Positions 1 to 7,435 of a DNA stretch of 29,197 bases are shown here, one piece after another. Source of the DNA: a virus; IMG/VR virus record IMGVR_UViG_3300025087_000257, positions 1 through 29,197 of that record, one strand, 5' to 3'. How positions within the stretch are numbered: the first letter of the stretch is position 1; each line of letters starts with the position of its first letter. The notes below the pieces were generated by a model. It was not told the DNA's origin. It did no database searches and saw nothing but the letters and a program-made list of their open reading frames with translations. The position numbers and the translations under genes are program-made.

Positions 1-2
1 GA

Positions 3-893
3 TGGATAAGGCACGGTCTTAATCATCTTGATGTATATGCAACATCCGCAGCAACCGATAACTGGGCTGACCAAGTTATCATAGACCTTTCAACAGCATT
101 TACCGAAACACCCTATCCGCTAGGAATAAAACTCCACAGCATATATACAAAGGTTGATGGCACTTGCACTGGTTTATCTTGGGAACTAGACTTTGCAACA
201 GACCTTCCTGTTTGTAGTGTTATATCCCCAACTCTCAATATTGGAGAAACCTATAAATGGAAACAGGGTCTAAAGAGTCCCACTTCTGAAATGTGGGATA
301 ATTGTGCGACTACATGGACTGCTACTACTAACGTGACAGCGGCAGATGAAACCACTATAGTTGTACCTGATACGACAGATGCCACACCTACTTCACAAAA
401 ACTCACACTTGCTGCTGGTTTCTCTACAGGCAAGATTGCATATATCACTGGAGCAACAGATAGTGGCGACGAGTGGGAAGGAGTGAGTTTCTATATTCGT
501 TCCTCGGTAGCATTACAGCCCAGCGACTTGGCTTTCTGTACTGACGAATCAACAGTCCTTGCATCTCCTGACGAAACTCTTAATATACCCTTTGCAATGG
601 AAGCTGATAAGTGGTATTTCGTTAAACTCTATTTCACTGGAGCCACCACAGCCAGAGATGTTATTTCTTCTCATGGTTTATGGGCTAACAGAGATTTTGG
701 AGCGGCTGTGTTGTATATTGACAACATAAGATTTATAAAACATTCACAACAGTTCCCTAGTTTACAGAGTGGGTCTGCATTAGGAAGCCCGTATGGTGAT
801 TTAGTTTGCACGACTGTTGGTATAGCAAATACTGATGTTATACAGGCTTCTCTCGACTTCGAGTGGGTGTGGTCGGATGATTCTCTCAGGTGA
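3..893 (+). CDS. Phage structural (tail/virion) protein with a beta-sandwich module, 5' partial
   Basis: The frame is open from the first complete codon at base 3, so the gene begins before the window; the ATG at 291 is internal. The part from about base 285 to 745 reads as one all-beta module: a tryptophan-rich start (MWDNCATTW..NVT), a central VSFYIRS strand, a WYFVKLYF strand and a closing WANRDFGAAVLYIDNIRF strand. The same module occurs twice in the 1156-residue protein at 2537-6007, which suggests both proteins sit in the virion surface or tail. The final 45 residues are outside the module. The TGA overlaps the GTG start of the downstream homing endonuclease. Function beyond 'virion protein with binding-type module' is inferred. 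Confidence 0.7.
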   Translation, partial: WIRHGLNHLDVYATSAATDNWADQVIIDLSTAFTETPYPLGIKLHSIYTKVDGTCTGLSWELDFATDLPVCSVISPTLNIGETYKWKQGLKSPTSEMWDNCATTWTATTNVTAADETTIVVPDTTDATPTSQKLTLAAGFSTGKIAYITGATDSGDEWEGVSFYIRSSVALQPSDLAFCTDESTVLASPDETLNIPFAMEADKWYFVKLYFTGATTARDVISSHGLWANRDFGAAVLYIDNIRFIKHSQQFPSLQSGSALGSPYGDLVCTTVGIANTDVIQASLDFEWVWSDDSLR

Positions 894-1630
894 TTGGAAG
901 AAAATCAGGTCATACGGTTTCTCTTGAAACTCGTAAAAAACTTAGTTTATCTATGACGGGGAGAAAGTGTTCTGAGCAGACTAAACTTAAAATGAAAAAA
1001 AGCAACAAAAGATTGTGGCTTGGAAAAAAGTTTTCGGATGAGCACAGAAAAAAATTAAGTGAAAGTCACAAAGGTCAAATCCCTGCTTGCCAGTGGGAAA
1101 AAGGTCATATTCCGTGGAACCTAGGTAAAAAAATGCCACTGGAACTTCATAAAAAAGCGTGGCGAACTCGTAGAAATAATGGGAACGGGAAACCCAGCAA
1201 GGAAGCAGTAGAAAAGATTAGATTAAAACTTTTGGGTAGAAAAAATACCCCAGAAACCATAGAAAAAATGAAACAAAGTGCCCAAAAAAGAGTAGCAGAA
1301 TATGGCATGCCTTCTGGAGAAAAATCTCCAAACTGGCAAGGGGGTAAAACAAAAGAATCTACAAAGATAAGACATTCTTTAAGATATAAAGAATGGAGAA
1401 CCTCTGTTTTTGTGCGGGATGAATTTACCTGTCAAACCTGTGGACAGAGGGGAGGGTTATATCTGGAAGCACATCACAAGAAAATGTTTAGTATTTTACT
1501 GAAAGAAGCGACATACTATTTCCCATATCTTGGTATATACGATGCCGCAATGCTATATACCCCGCTTTGGGATATTAACAACGGAATAACATTGTGCGAA
1601 AAGTGCCACAATAAAACAAAAGGTAAATAA
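890..1630 (+). CDS. Homing endonuclease, NUMOD3 repeats plus HNH domain
   Basis: A 246-residue basic protein. Residues about 1-140 hold several NUMOD3-type DNA-binding repeats (GRK.S.ET..K.S patterns at about 3-26, 24-48 and 115-132). The C-terminal third is an HNH nuclease: CQTC at 181-184, the HH pair at 195-196, NNGITLC and CEKCH at 236-240. Such enzymes cut a target site and spread their own gene. The GTG start at 890 overlaps the TGA of the upstream virion gene, and an in-frame stop at 878-880 rules out an earlier start; the ribosome binding site is poor, so translation may be coupled. It sits between two structural genes as a free-standing mobile gene. Family assignment is strong; activity is untested. 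Confidence 0.9.
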   Translation: MIGRKSGHTVSLETRKKLSLSMTGRKCSEQTKLKMKKSNKRLWLGKKFSDEHRKKLSESHKGQIPACQWEKGHIPWNLGKKMPLELHKKAWRTRRNNGNGKPSKEAVEKIRLKLLGRKNTPETIEKMKQSAQKRVAEYGMPSGEKSPNWQGGKTKESTKIRHSLRYKEWRTSVFVRDEFTCQTCGQRGGLYLEAHHKKMFSILLKEATYYFPYLGIYDAAMLYTPLWDINNGITLCEKCHNKTKGK

Positions 1631-1818
1631 TGGAATTTAAAAAACGTCAACAGAGAACATATGTTGAAAAGAATATAGAGAAACCTAATACAAAGCCGGG
1701 GTATATGAATGACAAGGGTCCGAAAGAATGCGGAATTTGCTCAATCAGTACCCCAGCTAACTACCTTGTATCACAGAGGGGAATTTTAGTTTGCTCCAAA
1801 TGTTTGGATGCGAAATAA
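1630..1818 (+). CDS. Small zinc-ribbon protein
   Basis: A 62-residue protein whose ATG overlaps the stop of the endonuclease gene (TAATG). Residues 1-30 are basic and probably flexible. C34-x2-C37 and C55-x2-C58 form a four-cysteine zinc-binding site. The family is not recognised. Position suggests it either came with the homing endonuclease or is a small accessory of the structural operon. Confidence 0.65.
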   Translation: MEFKKRQQRTYVEKNIEKPNTKPGYMNDKGPKECGICSISTPANYLVSQRGILVCSKCLDAK

Positions 1819-1830
1819 CACGGAGATAAA

Positions 1831-2520
1831 ATGGCTCAATATTTTACATTAGAAAACCTTTTAACTAGTTTAGAGGGTAACCTTCGTCTTTCTACAGGTG
1901 AAACTGGTGTATATGGGAACAGTACCTACCGCACTGGAATATTAAACAACGGTGCTAAAGATTTCATTCGTAGAACTAGAGCATTAAAAACTAAGTTGAC
2001 TTACACCCTAGTTGCAGACCAACAGGAATACGACCTTTCCACAGATGCCACCTTTCTACAGATAGACGGCGAGGGTGGTGTTGTTTATGATGGAAAAAGA
2101 TTAGAGCCTTCTAGTATTCAAATGCTGGATTTAAAACAGAACGGGTGGAGAGATATGGATAGTGATACCCCCACTACTTACTATCCTAGAGCTATGAAGT
2201 ATTTGGGGTTAGTACCTGCACCTAGTTCCACAGTAGTGACAGCAGATAGTTCTTTTTATGTTTATGCTTTAAAAAGACCAGTGGATATGTCTGCGACAAC
2301 CGATACACCGTTTAGCAGTGAAAGTATAATGGAAGAATATGATGAAGCACCCTTATTGTATGCCTCTTGGAAACTATTAATCCGTGGTAAACAATTTGAA
2401 GAAGCAATGTCTTACAAGAAGGAATATGCGGAAATGGTAAGACAGTGTGTGTATGATTTGGCGAGTCCAGAAGACCGCTCCGACCAACTTATTCCAATGA
2501 TTTATAATAGAAATAGATAA
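1831..2520 (+). CDS. Head-tail adaptor (connector)-like protein
   Basis: A 229-residue protein preceded by CGGAGA. It has the pattern seen in phage adaptor/connector proteins that dock beneath the portal: an N-terminal helical part (about 1-55, NNGAKDFIRRTRALK), a beta part starting with QQEYDLSTDATFLQID, then VYDGKRLEPSSIQMLDL, a YYPRAMKYLGLVPAP segment, and a C-terminal helical pair (about 165-210) rich in acidic and aromatic residues. Its place just before the large tail protein and ejection proteins fits a P22 gp4-like role. The assignment comes from sequence pattern and gene order; an alternative is another tail-tube component. Confidence 0.6.
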   Translation: MAQYFTLENLLTSLEGNLRLSTGETGVYGNSTYRTGILNNGAKDFIRRTRALKTKLTYTLVADQQEYDLSTDATFLQIDGEGGVVYDGKRLEPSSIQMLDLKQNGWRDMDSDTPTTYYPRAMKYLGLVPAPSSTVVTADSSFYVYALKRPVDMSATTDTPFSSESIMEEYDEAPLLYASWKLLIRGKQFEEAMSYKKEYAEMVRQCVYDLASPEDRSDQLIPMIYNRNR

Positions 2521-2536
2521 ACAACGGAGTTATAAA

Positions 2537-5500
2537 ATGATAGAAGCACAGCCAATTATCCATGCGTCATTCAAGGGGATGGTCACCTCCACTCCTCCTT
2601 TATATTTAACAGAATCGGAATCACCAGACAACCAGAACGTTCTAACAGACGAGGTTTACGGGGTTATAAAGAAACTTCCGGGGTTTGTTAAAACTGGTCA
2701 AATTGGTTCTAAACTATTAGTTGATAGTTGTGAAAGTGCTTGGACTCCCAATGCGGAAGTGACAGCAACCGCCGACAGCACTACCACCGTTATTGGTACT
2801 AACGCAAGTAAGTTGGTTATTGGGGTGAACTTCACCACTGGAATTGCGGCTTATAGTGTAGTATCTGCGATGAACCTATCCACCCATTCTTCTATTGGGT
2901 TCTATTTTAAATCTACCACAGCATTAACAGCAGGACAATACGAGTTTGTGTTGGGAGAGAATGTAGACCATGCCACCACTGTTGAGAACATTGATATACC
3001 AGCAATAGATGCTAATACTTGGTATTATATTAATTTGTCATATGCTGGTTCTACCGCAAGTAGAGATGCCATTATCTGGGTAGGATTGAATGTTGTGACG
3101 GATATTGGTGCAAACACTGTTTATATAGACCATATAGAGAGTTTTAGTACATCTTTCTTTCCAGTGGAGATGTGTGAAACAGCGTGGACCGCTTCTAGTA
3201 ATGTGACAAGCACCGCCGATAACACTTCTGGTTTTGTAAAGCAAGGCACTTATTCTTCAAAGAATGTAATAGCGGCAGGGTTCACTACAGGACTTATTTC
3301 CCATTCAGATATAACCGCATTAAACCTATCCGAGTTCAAGAGAATTGGACTTTGGGTGTACAGTACCATAGACCTTCTTTCTGGCGACCTTAGCATACAA
3401 TTAAGTGATGCTGTTGGATTAGAAGAAGATATGCTTATTACAGAACCTATTATAGCTTCCACTTGGACTTATGTCACAGTGGCAATGGCTGTACCTGCCG
3501 ATAACACCGCAATAACAATAGTCGGTCTTAACTCCAATAGAGATTTTGGTGCTTGTACTATTTATACAGACGATATAAGAGCATTAAAGCCCGTAAAAAC
3601 CGCCGCAGAATATTTCCAGACAGATGGTTCAAGGAAGTTAATGATTGCAGATGGCGAAACTGTTTGGGCTTCTACAGACGGTGTAACTTTCAGTGCAGTG
3701 GCTAGTGGGTTTAATCCTGATTATGACCACGAATTTTGCACTTATGATGGCGATTGCTATTTCACTAATGGTTTTAATTGGGTTATGGCTTACACAGATG
3801 CCGAGAAAACCATAGTTTATAATGGAGCGGCTGATGCTGCTTTTTATATTCCAAAGGCTAGACATATATGGAACCACCAAGGAGCAACCTTAATGGCGGG
3901 TTATAGTGGTGGTAATTTAGCCACAGTGTCATATACAGATGAAAGTAAGTTGACAAGTGAAGCTGGGTGGTTTAGTACATCTGCTTCTTACAATAAAGAT
4001 TTGGCTCTTGATACGGGAGATTATATAACTAGGGGTTTTCCTTACGGTGAACGTACTGTAATATTCCTTAATAGGATATTCTATGTTCTCACTGGTGACC
4101 AATATAATAACTTTGACTGGATGCCTAGAGAATTAGGGATTGGTTGTACATTAGGTCGTTCAGTGCAGATTAAAGACGGTAATATATTATTTGCTGGGTC
4201 TAATGGACTGTATCGTATGGACGAGAGTTTTTCTCCTGTTCGTATATCAGACCCTATTAAAGAGAAATACCAGACCTTCCAACAGGGATTGGTTAATTAT
4301 CTTAATTGGAATCAGAGTATACAAGAGGATTTCGCCGCAGGAACTATTGGTAGTAATCAATTTGAATACACTGGAACTTACTCTGGTATATTACAACTAA
4401 AAAACAGTACAATATTAACAGATTTAGCGGCTGGATTGACACCAACAACTAATGCCAGTACCACTAATATTACTAATATAACAGATGGTAACGATTCTAC
4501 GTCTTGGGTATCTGGCGGATTCACGGCAACAGAAAAATATGTAGTGGTGGACTTATCTTCAAATAAAACTATAAAGTATGCGAGATTAAGTTTTTCCCTA
4601 ATTACCAATATAAGTGGATATACAGAAGATGTGTTGTTGCAATATTCTACAGATAATACAAATTGGACTACATTTAAAACAATGTCAACTAACGGCATAC
4701 ATATTTATTCAGATGCAACTGGGTTTTCAGCAAGGTATATAAGGGTGTTTAAAGCTACAGCTACTTTCGGAGAAAACAGGTTGTACATATATACATTGAA
4801 TACGGCGTCCTGCAACTCCACTGTTACATCTACATACTTTACAATGTATACAGACACGATAGATTATGGTGCAATACCAACAACATTTGGCAACCTAACA
4901 ATAAACTCTTCTTTTCTACCCGCACAAACAACCCTAAAGATATATGCGTCAACAAGTGCAGATGGTACAAGTTGGGACGCAGATGTCTATATTGGAACAA
5001 CCACAACCACTGGTAATTATAGTTTCAATATAGGTAGTATTTCTACTCCATTTACTGCCCCGACCTTAAAAAGATATATTAAAATAGGGCTTAGATATCT
5101 TATTGCTGAAAATATATCCAACACTTCTAGTCTTTACATTGGGGGAACATTTATATCTCAAACTAATAACACTGGTGGTTCAATAGCCCAATGGGGAACA
5201 TTTGACACATCTACTGTACTATCCAACCAAACTATTAACTTCTATACTAGGTCTGCCACTACAGAGGGTGGACTAACTACAGCCACTTGGAATATAGTAA
5301 CAGCAGGACAAAGAGTGCCAGAACCTATTGGTAATGGTTGGATTCAGTGGAAAGCGGAATTTAACACCACAATGTACAATGAAATACCATATATTGATTC
5401 AGTCACGGTTAATTGGGTAACCAGTACGGCTTCAACAATTCCATCAACTCAAATGGCAAGTATTGTGGATAACAACAGATATTTTATGTTTGGTCAAACC

Positions 5501-6007
5501 GCCTCCGAGGAATACAATAACACTGGTATCTGCATAGATAAGATGTGGCAATTTCAGGGAGTGAAGGATTATCCCGTAGGTTGTGCAACTCTATTTAACC
5601 AAGAACCTTGGTTCGGGAGTGCTATAGATGGACGTATTTTTAGATTGTTCACTGGTGTTAAGTTTGACTATATTGATTGGCAAGACGATATTGTTTCTTA
5701 TTGGGTCACTGGAAGATTTGGTATGGTACATAAAGGTCAGGATAAGTGGTTTATAGAAATGATTTCTTTCTTTGAACCGCAGTCGTCTGTTGGAACCTTG
5801 GACGTACAATACGACATGAACAACTCTGGCACTTTCACCACAATAGGAAGTGTGGATTTGACTGAGGGAGACGGAGAAAAGAGATTTCTTTTCACGGGAT
5901 TCGTTAAGGGAAGGGACGGTAGGTTTAAGTTCTATTGTGATGACCCCTGCGATTTAGCAATTTATAAATTAGTTACGGTTTATCAAATATTCGAGAGAAC
6001 TATCTAA
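2537..6007 (+). CDS. Large multidomain tail protein with duplicated beta module and discoidin (F5/8C) domain
   Basis: A 1156-residue protein with CGGAG ahead of its ATG. Order of parts: an N-terminal lead (1-58); two copies of a roughly 145-residue beta module (about 59-205 and 208-350), each starting with CE.AW....(E/N)VT.TAD and ending in a D(I/F)GA.T(V/I)Y.D strand; a repeat-rich, propeller-like part (about 355-600); an F5/8 type C (discoidin) domain at about 634-755, with NITDGNDSTSW, VVVDL and ARYIRVF; a second beta region (about 756-960); and a C-terminal part with YIDSVTVNW, GCATLFNQEPWFGS and DGRIFRLF. Discoidin domains usually bind glycans. Gene order suggests a tail hub or stopper protein that also presents binding modules. 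The exact structural role is inferred. Confidence 0.75.
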   Translation: MIEAQPIIHASFKGMVTSTPPLYLTESESPDNQNVLTDEVYGVIKKLPGFVKTGQIGSKLLVDSCESAWTPNAEVTATADSTTTVIGTNASKLVIGVNFTTGIAAYSVVSAMNLSTHSSIGFYFKSTTALTAGQYEFVLGENVDHATTVENIDIPAIDANTWYYINLSYAGSTASRDAIIWVGLNVVTDIGANTVYIDHIESFSTSFFPVEMCETAWTASSNVTSTADNTSGFVKQGTYSSKNVIAAGFTTGLISHSDITALNLSEFKRIGLWVYSTIDLLSGDLSIQLSDAVGLEEDMLITEPIIASTWTYVTVAMAVPADNTAITIVGLNSNRDFGACTIYTDDIRALKPVKTAAEYFQTDGSRKLMIADGETVWASTDGVTFSAVASGFNPDYDHEFCTYDGDCYFTNGFNWVMAYTDAEKTIVYNGAADAAFYIPKARHIWNHQGATLMAGYSGGNLATVSYTDESKLTSEAGWFSTSASYNKDLALDTGDYITRGFPYGERTVIFLNRIFYVLTGDQYNNFDWMPRELGIGCTLGRSVQIKDGNILFAGSNGLYRMDESFSPVRISDPIKEKYQTFQQGLVNYLNWNQSIQEDFAAGTIGSNQFEYTGTYSGILQLKNSTILTDLAAGLTPTTNASTTNITNITDGNDSTSWVSGGFTATEKYVVVDLSSNKTIKYARLSFSLITNISGYTEDVLLQYSTDNTNWTTFKTMSTNGIHIYSDATGFSARYIRVFKATATFGENRLYIYTLNTASCNSTVTSTYFTMYTDTIDYGAIPTTFGNLTINSSFLPAQTTLKIYASTSADGTSWDADVYIGTTTTTGNYSFNIGSISTPFTAPTLKRYIKIGLRYLIAENISNTSSLYIGGTFISQTNNTGGSIAQWGTFDTSTVLSNQTINFYTRSATTEGGLTTATWNIVTAGQRVPEPIGNGWIQWKAEFNTTMYNEIPYIDSVTVNWVTSTASTIPSTQMASIVDNNRYFMFGQTASEEYNNTGICIDKMWQFQGVKDYPVGCATLFNQEPWFGSAIDGRIFRLFTGVKFDYIDWQDDIVSYWVTGRFGMVHKGQDKWFIEMISFFEPQSSVGTLDVQYDMNNSGTFTTIGSVDLTEGDGEKRFLFTGFVKGRDGRFKFYCDDPCDLAIYKLVTVYQIFERTI

Positions 6008-6017
6008 CGGAGGAAGC

Positions 6018-6575
6018 ATGAGTGTAGAATCAGAAGCCGCAATAAAAGCATCACAAAATTATTACGACCTATATAGAACCAAGGGGATTGAAGATATACA
6101 ACGTAGCGGTGTTGTATCTCGCAGGAAGTCATATTCTACTCCCCAAGATATTAGTCAGTTCTCTCAACAGTATGATGTAACGGCGGCTAAGAACTTATCT
6201 CAAATGGGATTAGACCAAGCCAATTTACAAGACCAAGCAAAATATAACGAAGCCAACACTTATGGTGGGATTAGTCCATATAGTGGTGCTACAATACAAG
6301 GTCAACTTCCTTTTCAGGCACAACAGAACGAGATTCAACGCACTTGGAGCCGTAAACTACAAGAAGACCAGTGGAACGCTCAACAGCAAGTAGCTAACCA
6401 ACAGGCATCTAACACCCTTTGGGGTATGATAGGTGGTGGTATTGGAACTATATTAGGCGGTCCGTTAGGTGGTGGATTAGCAAGTACAATATTTGGTGGT
6501 GGTGGAAAACAGTCAAACAATAATTATTCACAACCGAGCGTCAACCCTCAAACTGGCTACCCCAGTTTCATGTAA
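6018..6575 (+). CDS. Putative DNA-ejection (internal virion) protein with glycine-zipper segment
   Basis: A 185-residue protein behind a strong CGGAGGAAGC site. Residues about 55-130 are rich in Q, N and A and likely helical. Residues about 133-160 form a glycine-zipper hydrophobic stretch (GMIGGGIGTILGGPLGG) able to insert in a membrane. Small Q-rich proteins of this type precede larger ejection proteins in short-tailed phages such as T7 (gp14) and P22 (gp7), where they help form a channel for DNA. No direct homolog is recognised, so the role is inferred from composition and position. Confidence 0.6.
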   Translation: MSVESEAAIKASQNYYDLYRTKGIEDIQRSGVVSRRKSYSTPQDISQFSQQYDVTAAKNLSQMGLDQANLQDQAKYNEANTYGGISPYSGATIQGQLPFQAQQNEIQRTWSRKLQEDQWNAQQQVANQQASNTLWGMIGGGIGTILGGPLGGGLASTIFGGGGKQSNNNYSQPSVNPQTGYPSFM

Positions 6576-6586
6576 GGAGATAAACT

Positions 6587-7423
6587 ATGGCTTTTAATCC
6601 AGCGAACACGACAGATAGTGGCAGTCCAGCATTAAGCGGTATAGCTATGTTCCTTCAAGCATTTGGTCAGACATATAACGACCAGAGGAATAAGGAATTG
6701 GCACAAGTGAAACAACAGCAAGAAAGAATGGGTTTAGCACAACAGGAATTACAGAAATTCCAATTAGACGAATACACACCGATAATGCAAAAAGATGTGG
6801 ATTCTGGTAAGGTCACACAAGAACAACTGGTAGACACAGCCATACCCACTTATTCCAGAGAACTTGGTGTTGCCGCTTATGTGAAAAAGCCCAAGGAATA
6901 TGCACCTAAGTATTCCACACCAGAACAGATTTTGGCTGCTAAAAACGCACTTAGAGATGATATAAACAAAAGAGAAACTGAAATGTGGTCTGCTTTCCCT
7001 GTACTGTCTAATGCCAAAAAGGAACTTAGTTCGCTTGGTAGTTCTGATAAGATTTTAGAACAAGGTACAGACAAGTCTAAATGGTACAATGAAAAGGTTG
7101 TACAAATAAATCAGGGTATACAAAATGGAACAATACCTGCCGAAATGAAAGATACCCTAGAATCTGAAATAAAGAATATGATTACTACGCTGTCGGACTA
7201 TAAGTGGCTATCTGAAAGACAGGGCAATATGATTAAGTCCGATAGACAAGGATTAAAACAGGGAAGTCCTATTAGAGATATAACCAATAAGAGTGCGGAA
7301 TTTGATACTGATTTAATGGGTGCCAAACAAGCATTACAGCAAGGCGTGGATAAAAACGCCATAATATCAGAATTAAAGAAAATATATGGTGACAAGTATG
7401 ATTGGGAATCACTTTTAAAATAA
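6587..7423 (+). CDS. Putative internal virion / ejection protein, helical
   Basis: A 278-residue hydrophilic protein behind AAGGAGATAA. The first 25 residues have a short apolar patch (SGIAMFLQAFGQ). Residues about 28-60 are glutamine-rich and likely coiled coil (QVKQQQERMGLAQQELQKFQ). The rest is mostly charged helix with a C-terminal YGDKYDWESLLK. It lies between the glycine-zipper protein and the 789-residue protein, so it probably belongs to the same ejection set. No conserved domain is recognised. Confidence 0.55.
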   Translation: MAFNPANTTDSGSPALSGIAMFLQAFGQTYNDQRNKELAQVKQQQERMGLAQQELQKFQLDEYTPIMQKDVDSGKVTQEQLVDTAIPTYSRELGVAAYVKKPKEYAPKYSTPEQILAAKNALRDDINKRETEMWSAFPVLSNAKKELSSLGSSDKILEQGTDKSKWYNEKVVQINQGIQNGTIPAEMKDTLESEIKNMITTLSDYKWLSERQGNMIKSDRQGLKQGSPIRDITNKSAEFDTDLMGAKQALQQGVDKNAIISELKKIYGDKYDWESLLK

Positions 7424-7435
7424 TAAGGGGATAAA

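Noticed and set aside
291-893. Gene starting at the ATG at 291
   Set aside because: The frame is open to the window edge with protein-like sequence upstream, so the ATG is internal to a truncated gene.
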